Position numbers and translations under genes: made by a program | Shown here: in pieces, positions 1-16,600 of the stretch | How the letters are laid out: each line of letters begins with the position of its first letter | Numbering within the stretch: position 1 is the stretch's first letter | Source: Apostichopus japonicus | Taxonomy: Eukaryota > Echinodermata > Holothuroidea > Aspidochirotida > Stichopodidae | Direction of reading: 5' to 3' | DNA length: 64,000 nucleotides | Assembly: GCF_037975245.1 (NCBI RefSeq) | Contig: NC_092569.1 | Span: 25,588,168 to 25,652,167, forward strand | Notes under the pieces: generated by a model | Database searches by the model: none | Seen by the model: only the letters and a program-made list of their open reading frames with translations | What the model was told of the DNA's origin: nothing

Positions 1-229
1 TTTACAAGATAGCTTACGATGGAAATCGTGGATACCTCTAATATTTGATGTGTGGATTCATAACATTGACTACAAGACCCCTACTGTTTTTGGGAGAGCC
101 ACGTACAGTCGACTGACCTGTGTTTATCATACCATAGTGTTATTGTATCAGAATGGTGGTATTACGAACAAGCAGAAGTCTAGTGCACTGAAGTTATCGA
201 AACCTCAATGCATTTTGCAGTCAGGTTAT

Positions 230-230
230 T

Positions 231-314
<84 letters not shown>
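230..314. repeat. (TA)n microsatellite
   Basis: A nearly pure TA dinucleotide run. It lies at the left edge of the block homologous to 8941 onward, where gene C also has a TA run at 8792-8938, so the microsatellite is part of the duplicated unit. Confidence 0.95.
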
Positions 315-316
<2 letters not shown>

Positions 317-1105
317 CAGAGCTTTCGACCGAATGTGACAAGGAGTAGCAGGAATTGAAACTATGTTATAGAGAAGAGTGTCGGCATGGTTGTGAAGTCA
401 AAGCGACATACTGATTTCTGCTGAATTGAGCAGAAGTTTTAGAAAATTGGAATATTTTAATCCGTGTCCGATTATTTTATATATATTCGTATATACTCAT
501 ATTTATGACACTTCATAGTTTGTGGACTTTCTGCTAATGGTGGTGAATTTAGACATCAAGCTTACCAAAAATACCAGTTTGAAAATACAATAATGGATTT
601 TACTATTGTAATTCATTTTTGTTGAGTGACGATATGATGGGGTGGGTGGTGTAATAAGAATGCCATTCCGTATCGGGGCTTGAATGCCTTTGTTACAGTT
701 CTTTTTGATAAAAGAAGCAGTCGCGGTTTTGTTTGAAGAAGGTTAAATTAAATGCAGCGGTATCGATAACCAGGTAAGGACATTTTCATACCACCGAATT
801 CCCATTATTTTCCCTGTCGATTGTATTGATAAAATAATAAAGTAACTCTTCATCCCTTATTTCCGCTGCGTAATCCTAAGAACCACTTTTGTTAGTTCTG
901 GTTAAATGTATTAACGTCGTTTTCGCAAATAGTGTACGTTTTTTTATTAATTGAGTGATATGAAATGTTAACATCTTTATTACCGTTGGACACAGTAACC
1001 TGGACACCATAACATTTCCCCGATGTTTGCCTCAAGTTTAACACTATATTCTTGTCAAACACAGAAAACTTAGAAAGTAACAATGGGTCTCAGAATATTA
1101 GATAG
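315..1105 (-). other. 3' flank of FReD copy A
   Basis: No gene is seen. The sequence is homologous to the 3' flank of gene C (8941-9585), sharing for instance the stretch around GAGTGACGATATGATGGGG, and its inner part matches the flank of gene D (23636-23935). It marks the downstream end of the tandem unit. Confidence 0.7.
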
Positions 1106-1111
1106 TTTATT
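1106..1111 (-). promoter_or_regulatory. candidate poly(A) signal of copy A
   Basis: AATAAA on the minus strand, about 145 bases past the exon 5 stop. The homologous hexamer sits at the same distance in gene C (9585-9590). Confidence 0.4.
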
Positions 1112-1255
1112 AAATTAAATGCAATTTGTGAGTCAAGAATATAACAAACGACAAATATCCAATAGTAGCTTGAACGAAAATGTTTTCATTCAACCAAAAA
1201 TGTTGTCGCGATATTTTTAATTTAGAGTTCAATTCTCATCTGTTTCGTCTGTTCA

Positions 1256-3946
<2,691 letters not shown>

Positions 3947-4534
3947 CTGAAAAATCAGTGAAGCAGGAAACAGGATAATTTCCTTTTGTTTTACATGCAT
4001 TCATAGAAGTGAATGAAAATCGAACAAAACAACACAGAGTTTTAGCTATCTGTTTCTTTGAATACTTTAGTTCAATCAATGGACGTTTCCAGAAATACGA
4101 CGCTTAAACGGCCTCACAGTGGCTGCTGAACATATTTTTCTCTTTTAGTAATTTAGTTCAATAGACGTTCCCAAAAATATTTCTTTATTTTTTTATACTT
4201 TGTTATTTTTCAACGATATTAATCAGTTAGTTTCAATTATTTTCTTAGCTGAACTAATTGGTTTCCTACCAATGATGGCATTTAAATAACGTGTAAATTA
4301 GGAACGCAGACAGAATGAAACGTGAAAAGCTGAATTTCATTTCAAAGTACTTGAGTTCATATTAGTAAACAATACAAGTCATGTTCATTTCCAAACTATG
4401 TTAGTTAACATTACAAGCCAGGTTCGTCTTTACATACAACATAGTTTCATTCAATAAAAAAACCTTGCAATTTGATGAAAGGAGGAAATGACACAGAGTA
4501 AACAACAAGGGATATGGTATATAAATAATATGGT

Positions 4535-4642
<108 letters not shown>

Positions 4643-5763
4643 GATGGTAATATGGTATATAAATAATAACAAACGGAGTTATTAACCAAGTAGTAAATTG
4701 CAAAGATTGCATCATTTAACTGTGTCGGTTGATTTCCATTTAGGTACAAATTCGACAGTAGAATGTTTACATTTATTACAAACAAGATTTGTGAAGACAA
4801 TTTCTATATATATATATATATATATATTTATGTTATTTTAGCCTAGTAACATTGTTTCCTTGTTCTGACCAACTTATCAAATAAATGTATTTATAAGTTC
4901 TGTCATCTAAGTATTATAAATGTTATCTTCCCGTTGTTTTTTTTTTCTGATTCTCAGGAGGAACTGACGTAATAACCAGTATATGATAAACTCTTACTGT
5001 ATCCAAATTTACAGATTACTGTCTAAGACGCGTGTTACCTATTGATTGTGATGGCTGTGTTAACATGTTTGTCGTTATACTACGTAGGGTAATCATGCCT
5101 TACCGCGTAATGCCATTCTTACGTTCGCCAATGTCTCATTTCTTGGAACAAGTAAACCTGTGCTAATATTGGCATATGGAATTGAAGTGAACAAAGTCTT
5201 TTTAAGGAGTCATTTCTCAACAACCCAAAAAATGTGATACAACATAAAACGTGGGCTGATATCAATGTTTTATAACGGCCTACAGCATATTCAAATTCAT
5301 GTTGTTTATACCATAATCCTACAGCATAATAAAGTTACCTTCGTGCATAAAGTATTCTTTTACAGCGTGTACTTGGAAAGTGTTGTTTACATAAGTGGCC
5401 CGTTATTTTGCTAACATACTCGCCAAGTGGAAGAACGTAAATGTTTACAACACTAACGGAGCCTCCCAACAATGGCTTCAGTGTAGTATGTACAAGCAAT
5501 CAAAGTTTTCAGTCAATATTTCTATAGTAATTTATCGAGCGTTATTTGTCTAGAATAATCGTCGAGTGGAAGGACGTTAATGTTTACATTACTAGCAAAG
5601 CTTCACAACGATTGCTACAGCATGGTAGTTACAAGCAAGCAAATATGTCTGTTAATATTTCTATAGTACTATAATTGGGAGACCGTAACAATTACCCAAG
5701 ACTACAAAACTTGAAATGTTTTACTTTAACACAGAAAACACAAAATACGTGTGTTATTCTTAC

Positions 5764-6034
5764 TTGCTGTGCTCTCCGACAAATAGTCACCAAGATCTGT
5801 CAATCTGTACTTACTGCTTTCATCACTAATTCTGAAGAGGTTGTACTTGGCGTAATATGGTTTTCCGTTGATTTTATTCATGTCGATTCGTAGCTCATAA
5901 TTGCCTTGGTTTGTCAAATAAGCAATGTTGTCATTACCAAGCCAAAATTCTCGGCGAAGAAAGCCGAATCCTTTCTTATAATCATTCCAGTCACGGTAAA
6001 AATTTACAGCGCCATCGACTCGATGTAGGAAAAT
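5764..6034 (-). pseudogene. copy B: isolated FReD exon 4
   Basis: A full-length, open exon 4 homologue (271 nt) encoding HRVDGAVNFYRDWNDYKKGF through YRLTDLGDYLSESTA, with an intact GTAAGA donor. The acceptor is ruined: where other copies have a pyrimidine tract and CAG, this one reads AAAAAAGG. No exon 3 or exon 5 belongs to it. To the right its intron is cut at about 6236, where the sequence switches to intergenic spacer. Confidence 0.75.
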
Positions 6035-6292
6035 CCTTTTTTTTCCCGTAATACTTACTCTTTCGACGGACATTTCTTTTATTCTTCAGTATTAATTTCG
6101 AGTAGTTCATTCAAATTGATGTTAATAAAAAGCCTCATAATGTATTTGTTGTGCAATCGATTACACGAAATGTTCTTTACGTAAATAAAACAAAAATATA
6201 TATTGCTTTTTCCCCTTTTTAAAATAAAGATATTACCACATGTCTTGGTGCGTTCTGCTTTGATACATCCTTTTTTTTTTAGTTTTTCATCA

Positions 6293-6550
6293 GTGTTGTG
6301 AGTACTTACTATTATCCGAGTACCAAGTACATGCAAGTTCAGTCAGGTTCAGAGTACCAAGTACCGGACTTCGAACACCTCATTTTAGAATCCGTGTACC
6401 GAGTGCCGCGCTTTTTCATTCGAGTTCTGGTTCTGAATGACTAGTACGAGTACTGTAACACTCGAGTACTTTCACCGAGTGCGTGTACCAAGTACTCGCA
6501 AAAAGTACTCGAGTACTGAGTAGGGCTACTTTTCGAGTACTACAACATTT
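6293..6550. mobile_element. degenerate MITE rich in GTACTCGAG, spacer copy 1
   Basis: About 260 bp dense in AGTACTCGAGTAC-like palindromes. The left end starts CAGTGTTGTGAGTACT and the right end is roughly its inverse (GAGTACTACAACA), which resembles hAT-type inverted termini. Homologous copies lie at 18183-18440 and 47186-47443. No clean target duplication is visible. Confidence 0.5.
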
Positions 6551-7171
6551 ATGTTCCCTGTTCTCCTGGGCATATAATTGTTCAATTTCTTCGATATTAA
6601 AAGTGATGGATATAGATTTCAACTACATGTGAATTTTATTTTCAATACGTAAAGTACGGATTGGTTGAACAGGTTACCGACAACCAGGTTTACAGTTGGT
6701 TGTTAGGGTAACATGTTAAATTCCATATCACGCGTTATACGCTTCACATGACTGGATTTAGGTAAACTGTATTTGTTCAGTAAGTTAATTGTCATAAAAT
6801 GACGAACACGGTTATCTTTATAACCATGTCATAATTTACTCAAAATACTTCTTAACAGTTTATATAAAATGTATTATACAATTCTTTTCGTTAGGCTCCA
6901 TGCCCATTTCTTCTGTGCTTATGTTGGCAAGTCTGTGCATTCGATACGAAAGTGTTTCTTTCTTTACTTTTGGGACATGAATTTATGAGCTATAATAATC
7001 TACATGTGAATTCAAACTCAATAAATTATTTGAAGAAATGAAGGTGTTGTAATATGTTGGTTTGTGTCTGTGAAAAGTGGGGTTGGCTAAGGTGGGAAAA
7101 TTTCTGCACTGAAGTTCTTTCAAGGAAATTTGGAGTGCGAAATATTCAAAGTTTGAAAAGAAAATAATTTA
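6551..7171. other. intergenic spacer between copy B and gene C
   Basis: No gene. 6690-6960 matches 18570-18840, and about 6970-7130 matches 20245-20400, so roughly 1.4 kb present in the C-D spacer is missing here. Confidence 0.6.
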
Positions 7172-7289
7172 GGTTTGTCGAATGAGCAAAGTTGTTGTTA
7201 CCAAGTCACAACTCTCGGCGAAGAAAGCCGAATCCTTTCTTACACTCATTCCAGTAACGGTAACAATTTGCAGCGCCATTGACTCGATC
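7172..7289 (-). pseudogene. 118-bp relic of FReD exon 4
   Basis: Matches the middle of exon 4 (the DGAVNFYR...KKGFGFLRRE region) with many substitutions. The conserved FWLG codons now read TTG TGA, an in-frame stop. Both ends are abrupt, within intergenic spacer sequence. Confidence 0.75.
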
Positions 7290-7914
7290 CTTTTGTGATT
7301 TACAGAATAACCTGCAGGATGTGACAACTTCCTATGTCAGTGGAAGCCTGTCAAGACTAAAAAGCACCGAAAAAATATTTTTTTAATTTATTTCATAGGC
7401 TATGCAGAATAAAATGAATTAAGGATGCTGTAAGTACTCCGAAATGTTCATTTCGATTGCTTGCCTAGTGAACGAATTAAAGTGCTTTGAAATTTCGCAA
7501 ATTATTGGCCAAGTGTAACTAATGATGAAATATGTTGATTGAAATAGTTTATTATGAAGAACTATGGTATGAAATAATAGATGTCTTTCCTGCAGAAACC
7601 TTTTTGAAACTTCTCAATTAATGATTGCTTTACTAAGGTGATTTTTAATACAGAAAGAGTGAATACTGTGGTAAGAGCAGTCTTTTGTGGCGAATGTTTC
7701 TAAAACACTAAATAGTTTTTTTTAACATGTTAAATCCTTTATAAGTGCTGGTGATCCAGTTTCCACATAACTATAGACACATAATATGTGCGGATATTAA
7801 TTAAAGACATTAATGTTTGTACTCAAGAATATTTGACATAACAAACACTGCACCTGGACCTAACAATAAGGAGGGTGGGGAGAGGTAAACTTATATTCAA
7901 ATGGATTTGAGGGA
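7290..7914. other. conserved intergenic spacer
   Basis: No coding potential seen. Homologous to 21950-22735 and 50945-51200; all begin at the ACAGGATAACCTGCA-like sequence that follows the Mutator-like relic in the other spacers. Confidence 0.55.
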
Positions 7915-8098
7915 TTTTGAAATGACGTAATCGTTCGAAGAAAGGGACTCGTGGTACTTCAAATGGCGTACCCGTTGAAAGTAAGGGACCCGTGGTACTA
8001 CAAATAGCGTACCCGTTGAAAGTGAGGGGCTCGTGGTACTTCATGTGACGTACCCTTTCAAAATAAGGGACCAGTGGTACTTCAAACGACTTGCCCGA
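7915..8098. repeat. 41-bp minisatellite, short array
   Basis: About four to five units of a 41-bp repeat whose core is GTGGTACTTCAAATGRCGTA followed by CCCGTTGAAAGTAAGGGACC. The array is much longer in the C-D spacer (22740-23362). Confidence 0.9.
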
Positions 8099-8155
8099 AA
8101 GAGTAGTATAATTCATTCACAATTAAATGTAAGAATAAAATCCGATTGAAGCGTA

Positions 8156-8251
<96 letters not shown>

Positions 8252-8263
8252 TTATTTATATAT
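8156..8263. repeat. (TA)n microsatellite
   Basis: About 105 bp of TA repeats immediately left of the LTR-like block. Confidence 0.95.
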
Positions 8264-8789
8264 AACACTAGAACATTCTTTTACACTCCGGGTATAAAAG
8301 CCGCAGACGCCCGATTGAGCGCCCTCTCCGTTTCCTCCGTTCGTTCCGTTAAGAGGTTGTCGCCACACCTCTGATGGTTCCTTGGCTTTGATAACTGTGC
8401 CCATATTAAACACAGTATATATTTAACTCTATACTTTTGTCGGAACTCCGACCTACTACTCTCTAATGGATTCTCGCCGCTCTACCTGAACTTCTCTACA
8501 ACCAGCCTAATTACTTTACTTCAACCATTCTAAAGCAAAATGGTCACTATCCGCCTAGCACTAAGGTAACTCCAGAAACTAAGCAGAAACTCTCCCCTCG
8601 GCTCTCCCAGGTCCAGTAAGACGTTAAGTGAATTAAGAAACTGTAATTATGTATTATGTTCCTATTTATTATTTGTTCGGCCATGTAAATAGCTTATTAA
8701 ATGCTCTAAACTTACTTTCATCCTTTTGTTCTCCTTTTTATGCCACGTGATCTGTTCTCCACATTAAGAATGAGAACGGTCACGTAACA

Positions 8790-8791
<2 letters not shown>
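8264..8791 (+). mobile_element. possible solo LTR or TATA-containing element
   Basis: A block of distinctly higher GC between two TA arrays. It has a strong TATA box (GGGTATAAAAGCC at about 8290), a GC-rich leader, and ATTAAA motifs downstream (about 8404 and 8695), the layout of a retroviral-type LTR. No open reading frame or flanking target duplication was found, and the corresponding place in the C-D spacer lacks it. Exact ends are uncertain. Confidence 0.35.
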
Positions 8792-8853
<62 letters not shown>

Positions 8854-8880
8854 ATATCTATATCTATATACATATATATA

Positions 8881-8938
<58 letters not shown>
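8792..8938. repeat. (TA)n microsatellite with TATC interruptions
   Basis: TA repeats interrupted by TATATC units near 8850-8870. Confidence 0.95.
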
Positions 8939-8941
<3 letters not shown>

Positions 8942-9735
8942 TCATTTTGGTCCCACACCATAGTTTATGGACTTTTTGCTCAATGATGGTGAAGTAGGAC
9001 ATCAAACTTTGCAGAAATACCAGTTCAAAAGTACAATGATGGATTTTACAATAATAATAATAATCCTTTTCGATGAGTGACGATATGATGGGGGTGGGTG
9101 ATGGGATAGGTATGCGCTTCCTACGGGGCCTGGATGACATTGTTCTAGTTCTTTCGATAAGAGAAGCCGCCAAGGTTCTGTTTGAAATTGGGCCAAATGC
9201 AGGAGCATCGATAACCAGGTCGGGACAATTTCATGTCATGGAACTCCCTTGATGAAGTTTCCCTTCGTCTGTTGTATTTACAGAAGTAATAAAATAATTC
9301 TTCATCCCATATTTCCGCTGCATGGTCCATATATAACAACGGTCCTATAGACCTTTGGCACCCTTTTGTCAGTTCTGTTAAAATCTACACACTACGTTTA
9401 CAGTAAATTAGTGAACGTTTTCGATAAGGCGATGTTACCAATTGTTAATATCTTTATTACCGTTCAAGTAACATGGACACCGTATTTGTTACATCTCACC
9501 GGTACTTGCCTTAAGTTTAACACTATATTTTTGTCAAACACAGAAAACTTAGAAAGTAACAATGAGTCTCAGAATATAAGACAGTTTATTACATTAAATG
9601 CAATTTGTGATCCAATTATATAGCAAACGACAAAGATCCAACTGTAGCATAAAAGATATTTTTTTTCATTCAACCAAACATGTTGTCACGATATTCTTCA
9701 TTTAGAGTTCATGTCTCATCCGTTTCGTTTGTTCA
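8939..9735 (-). other. 3' UTR/flank of gene C
   Basis: Homologous to the flanks of copies A and D. A candidate AATAAA on the minus strand lies at 9585-9590, about 145 bases past the stop codon. Short open frames here are not conserved between copies. Confidence 0.55.
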
Positions 9736-9986
9736 TCAAAGTAGAGGTCGTACTTTCATTTCTGCATATTTGAGGTTATAATAACTCTCAGGAAGATTAT
9801 ACCAATAAATGCTTTGATAATTTCCCGTTGCTCCAAAGTAGAGACCTGTCAGTTGGGAATGATGACAATAATCGTACCACCAAGCTGCATACCATTTTGA
9901 AGCACAGTTGTAAGTACTATATCTGTCGTTGTCCCGGTCTCTGGTAGTGAAGGACATGTTTCTGTGATAAGCCATAGCGTCATAAT
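9736..9986 (-). CDS. gene C exon 5: calcium loop and ligand cleft
   Basis: 251 nt from a TTTAG acceptor to the TGA stop at 9736-9738. Encodes NYDAMAYHRNMSF, DRDND, NCASKWYAAWWYDYCHHSQL and KVRPLL. The stretch between DRDND and the SIYW motif differs strongly from the other copies. Confidence 0.9.
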
Positions 9987-10515
9987 CTAAAGGAAAGACA
10001 GTAACAATACGTAAGTTCATTACTCCATTTACTACTTGTGATAAATAATCCGAACTTGTTGTTAAGATATTATCATAGCATATGAATAAATTCTTAATCC
10101 ACCAGCTCACGTTATAACTGGAGGATTTAGTAGAGTTAATATATATGTTGACAGAGTCTCTGTAAAGTATTTTATTACTAAAGATTATGTTGTTCAAATT
10201 TGTGAGTTTCAGAGTTTTGTCCTTGTTTCTAATTATTTTCTTTTATCCGATTGTATTAAAATATATACACATTTATTAACGTGACGCATGATGCCACTTG
10301 CATGATGAATGGTCAAAACATTGTTATACTTTTAGGTCGATTGTTTGCTTGTAAAGTATATTATCAATTTATTTTTGTTCAATAAAGTAGACTAGACAAA
10401 AGGGGTAGTAAATTGCAAAGATTACATACTTTAACTGTGCCCCCTGATTTCCATTTAAGCACATATTCAACAGCAAATATTTTGTCATTTATTACAAACA
10501 AGATTTGTAAAGGCA

Positions 10516-10600
<85 letters not shown>

Positions 10601-13600
10601 ATTTAGCCTAGTAGTATTGTTTCCTTGTTCTAACCAACTTATCAAATGAATGTTTTATAAGTTCTGTCATGTAAGTATTATTCATGTTATCTTTCCGTTT
10701 GGTTTTGTGTTCCGATTTTGAAGACAAACTGATGTAAAAATCAGTTGATAATAGACTGTTATTGTATCTAAATTTACAGATTACTGTCTAAGACGTGAGT
10801 GACCTATTACTTATGATGGCTGTGTTGATTTTTTTTTCGTTATAAGTAGGACATCATGCCTAACCGCGTTATGGCAATCTTACGTCCGTCAACGTCTCAT
10901 TTTTTTGGAACAAGTAACCTTTTGTTAATATTGTCATATGGAATTTGAAAAAAAGTGTTTTAAAGTGGTCATTTCTCAAAGTAAAAAAATGTGCTATAGA
11001 TATAAACGTAGGCTGATTTCAACGGTTTTTAACGACCTACATCATGTGTTAAAATTCATTTTGTGTGCATCTAGTATTCTTTTACAACTTGTACTTGGCT
11101 AGTGCTTTTTTAAATGTAGAGGAAATATGCTTTTATATGCGGCCCGTTATTTTGCTAACATACTCATAAAGTGGAAGGACGTTAATGTATAGAATACTAA
11201 CAAAGCCTCACAACGATGGCTTCAGCGTAGTTTGTACAAGCAATCAAAGTTTTCTCTAAGTTCTTCTATAGTAATATAATTGGAAGACCGCAACAATTAC
11301 CCAAGACTACTTAACTTGAAATGTTTTACTATAACACAGAAAACCCCAAAATACGTGTATTATTCTTACTTGCTGTGCTCTCTGCCAAATAGTCACCAAG
11401 ATCTGTCAATCTGTAGTTACTGCTTTCATCACTAATTCTGAAGAGGTTGTACTTGGCGTAATATGGTTTTCCGTTGACATTATTCATGTCGATTCGTAGC
11501 TCATAGTTGCCTTGGTTTGTCAAATAAGCAATGTTGTCATTACCAAGCCAAAACTCTCGGCGAAGAAAACCGAAGCCTTTCTTATAATCATTCCAGTAAC
11601 GGTAAAAATTAACTGCGCCATCGACTCGACGTAGGAAAACCTGTTAAAGATTAAAAAGGAAAATCTTCTTTTTCGTAATATTTAATCTTTCGAAGGAAAT
11701 TTCTTTTATTCTTCAATATATATTTTCAGTACCATAGTTCATTTAAATTAATGTAAATAGAGATGTCATATGATTTATTTGGTATGAAAATGATTACACG
11801 AAATGTTATTTACGTAAATAAAACAAATACATACTTTTTTTCTCTAATAAAGATATGGCATTGAATTGAGAGAAGTGGCAATTAGTGCAGTAAGAGTTTA
11901 CTCCTAAGGTTGTCTTAGCTTTAGTCACAATGTGTCGAAGTTAGTTATTACTCTCTGCAAATTCAACAATACAGCATGGTATAAACCTTATTTTCTTATA
12001 TAAAAAACGTACCGTCCAACCTCCGCCATCAATGGAATTATTACAATAAACCTTGAACGGTTCTGCAGCACCGTCCGGCTGAATCATGAAAATGCCAGAT
12101 TCAGTTTGATCATCACATTGTTCATAGACTTCCTTGCAATCTCTTGGATATTCAGGCTCTTGGTAGTAAAAGTAAGATGAACCTGAAAAATCAGTGAAGC
12201 AGGAAACAGGGTAACTTTCTTTTGTCTTACATATATGCATAGAAGTGAATGAAAATCGAACAAAACAACACAGAGTTTTAGTTATATGTTTCTTTGAATA
12301 CTTGAGTTCAATCAGTTGACGTTATTTATTCTAATTAAAGTTCCCAAAAATAGTTCTCATTTGTTATTTTTTATATTATTTTGCAACGATATTAATCAAT
12401 TAGTTTGAATAATCTTCTTAGCTGAACTAATTGGTTTCCTACATTCTGATGGTATTTAAATAACGTGTAAACGAGGACCGTAGACAGAATGAAAACTAAA
12501 AAGCTGAATTTCATTTCCAAGTACTCCAGATTATGTTATTTAACATTACAAGCCAGGTTCATTTTTACATACAAAATAGTTTCATTCAACAAAAAACCTT
12601 GCAATTTGATGAAAGTAGGAAATGAAACAGAGTAAAAAGCAAAGAATATGGTAAATATATAATATGTCGAAAGTGTTATTTTGTTTGGTAACGAATAGTT
12701 AAATTTCCCTTTTAAAAGAAGGAACACTTAACACTAACTTGTAGATACAGTTGCCCTTAGCAAATATGACACTAAAATAAATTACACCGATGCAATCAAA
12801 TGAGAACTGCATCGTTAAAGTGAAATAAGCTTATATGTACAAAATATAAGTAAATGAATATCGAGCGTGTTGCAACATACTTTCTGTGTCTCTTCTTCGC
12901 CTGGATTTACTGTTATCAGTTCTCACGTCACTCTGTCAAATAATATAAATTAAAAATTATAACTTCCTGCAAAACTATCAAACATAACGTAATGTGTGAT
13001 GCGAAATTATAGCACAGATAATCTCCTTTATTGTTTAATCATTATTTTGGCCTTATTTATTGTCTTTTGATTAATTCGAACTATTTGTTTTGATAAATAA
13101 AAGAAACGGTCGGGAAAACGTTTCCTTTCTTCAAATTTAAAGTAAATTGTAGAAAGCGGATTTTCAAAACTTTCCTATAACAAGTGACAATACCTGGCAC
13201 ATAGAATCTTGATGTTTGCCAAACAAGAAATAAACAAGGAAATGACAATTTTTTAGTGCTTTTAAGTTGAAAGGAGCACATGATACAACTTGCTCTATGG
13301 TAGAGGTTACTAAAAGTGACTAACAAAGGTATAATTTAAGTAACTATTTACATTGTGTTATGTGGCATAAATAAAGATATTTTACCGCGTCGATCAGTTA
13401 TCATCTTTAAAACAAAAATGTAAATTAGAATAATCACATCTTTATCTTTACTTTAATCTCTTAAATATGTCAACTTCTGTATTTTGTATAGAGAATAGGG
13501 AAAATTAAGAGAATCATAAAATCATGACATTCTTGTAAAATATCAATAGAACCACAGCTTCTTTATGTTCGTTATTGTGTTAGTTACGAACAGATCAGGA

Positions 13601-16600
13601 AAGAACTACAATTTGAAGGAAGTTTCAAAACAAATCTTTAAAGCGAAAGATGCAGTGTGGAATATACAAATCAATAGTTAGTTTGTATACATACGAATAT
13701 GAAGAGCAGGGTAAATCTACGAAGTAAAAGCAACAGTAGGACTATTGCTTAGTTTGTATAGATATGAATACGGAGAGCATGGTAAATCTATAAAGTAAAA
13801 ACAACAGTAGTACTATTGCATAGTTTGCACATATATGAATACGATGACCAGGTTAATTCTACAAATGAAAAACAACAGTTGGACTACTGCTTAGTTTTTA
13901 TAGATATGAATACGGAGAGCAGGGTAAATCTAAAAAGTGATTCATGGTTTAGACTTCTCCGTTTTTTGTAAACATAATTTTGCCTTGCAATGTTGACGTT
14001 TCCGTTGTCCACACTTGTTCAGGTTGTGTTTGGCAAAGAAAATAACTTACTATTAAACTGAAAACATTACTTGATGGATATATAAATATATATAAGCTGA
14101 ATTAACATTTAGTAAAGAACAAAAAGTGGTCATCACAGGGAATCAAGTCTACGATAAAAGATGTCAAAAAGAACTTCAAGTAAGCCTAGTGTGTTTGTAA
14201 GCGTATTGTGCTTTATCTTTCTAACATTAACATAACTAGCGAGAATAATAATGCTTTTGTTTTACGATATTTAATTTGGTAAATGGTAATGTCAGTATTT
14301 AGGATTGTTTTTGTTAGGCGATATTTTAATTCATTTCGTATAGGTGCATGCTATGCTATGACATGAAACAAAACTATGAAGGATCATTACTTTCATGAAG
14401 TAAAGATTGCAAGTCTAGACTTGCACTATAATTGTACCCTTCCATTTTTTAAACTTATTTGTAATTATCTGTAAATATGGACAAAATGAGTAACAATCTT
14501 AGAGTATTTCCAAAGGTTTTAATGAAACTAGTTTTCAAAACACAAGTGACGGTCATGTTCAATAAGCTGAGATGTCCTTAATAAAGTGAACACTAACTTG
14601 AAGCACCAAAGTGTCATTTGCTTAGTTGAAAAACAGTATACATAAATTCACCATTATCTTTTGTTTCATTGGTTTAATTAGGGAATACACATTTTCGATA
14701 TTGCTGCTTAGAACTTACTGACATTAAAATCTTCAGTTTCGTAAACAGCAAGCACAAATTGAAATTTGGGAAAGACCATTGATGAGAAGCAAGTGATGCT
14801 GATGCTTATTCAGTTAAGGATCATAGTTTATTTGTAAGATTTAATAGCGAATAATTATTATTTTTTTTTAATTTCGTTACGTGCATAAATTTTCGGATAT
14901 TTGATGATATGACAGAATTAAATGTCTAGATTTACAATACCGCATGTAAGTACACAATATATGGTTTGGTCACGTTAAGCACATGCTTATGAAGCAAAAA
15001 AAAACTTACTATTCACAAGTAATTCACTAAAGTTAACCACACAAATGTACTTCTTAATAATAGTCAAACAAATATTTCTGCTAGTTTCTGTAGTCAAGTT
15101 GCGATCGGCCTAAGTAGTTTTTCAAATCTTGTTAGTCTGTTAGCCTAAATATATCAAAAGTTGACTGAGGTTATTACTATCTTATTAGGAGATGACAATA
15201 TAAATATATTTTAATTATTAAAACTGCAAAATCTTTTCCTCGTAACTTGAACATTCATTGTTTTAATAAACCTTTGATCGGTTCAAAGGTACTGAAATGT
15301 CTATTTTCTGGTAATTTTACGTTGATTTAAGTTAATATATAGAGAAAAGCTTTCAATTACTATTCTTAAAATATATGTAAACGTAATTAACATTTAAAAA
15401 ATAACAAAAAGTGGTTATTAAAGGGAATCAAGTCTAAGATAAAATGGTATAAGAATTTCAAGTAGGCCTATTTGTTTAGAAGCTGCTTTCTCTTCCTTAC
15501 TCAAATAACTGGTGAAGATGATGCTTTTGTTTAACGATATTTAATTTGTTAAATGGTAATGTCAATATTTAGGGTTGTTTTTGTAAGGCGATATTTGAAT
15601 TCATTTCATTTAGCTGCATGCTATGCTATGATATAAAACAAACAACATGAAGCATCATTACTTTCCTGAAGTAAAAATTGCAAGTCTAGACTTGCACCCT
15701 TCCCCCTAATACCTATTTGTAAGTATATGTAAATATTAACAACTTGAATTATATTCTTGCAGGGTTTCAAAGGTTTATATATGACGCTAGTTTTCAAAAT
15801 ACAGGTGGCGGTTATGTTCAATAGGCTAAAAATCTCCTAAATAAAGTGAACAATTAATTGGAGCATCAACGTCTTATAAACTTAGTTGAAAAATTATCAA
15901 TAAATTTATCAATATATAGTATTTAATTTATTTATTTATTTTGGGATTCAATATTCCGGTGATGCAGCTGGTCTACCTATTCAGGCAAGGATCATGCTTT
16001 ATGTGGAAGATTTAATAGCGAATAGTTATTTAGGTATTGAATTTCGTTATGCCTATCGCCCTTAGGACATTTGATGGTATTCAACAGTGACCAGTCTAGA
16101 TATATAAAACCGCATGTTAGTAAACCAAATACGGTTCGGTAATATTAAGCACATGCTTATGAAGCAAAGAAACTTGGTATTATCATAGGAATCACTAAAT
16201 TAATAAGAAACCAATGTTATTCTTAATATTAGTTAAATAAATATATATGTTAGTTTATGTAGTCAAGTATCGCTCGGCTTGAGTAGTTTTTCCAATCTTG
16301 TTTGTCTGTTAGCCTAAATATATCCAAAGTTAAATGAGGTTATACTAACTTATTAAGTGGTGCAAATATAAGTATATTTTGATCATCCAAACTGCAAAAA
16401 ATCCTTTTCTCGTACTTCAACATTCATTGTTTGGTTCAAAGGTGTTGAAATGTCCATATTATGTTAATTAAAAGTTGATTTAAGTACATGTAAGGGAAAA
16501 GGCTGCCAATTACTATTAGTAAAATGCTTGTACGATAATAGGATGTTACGGTGCTGAACATTTTAGAAGTATGTTCGAAACTTCAGTTCTCTTTCTTAGT

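Noticed and set aside
7915-8098. Possible CRISPR-like array
   Set aside because: The repeats are contiguous 41-bp units without unique spacers, in animal DNA; a minisatellite.
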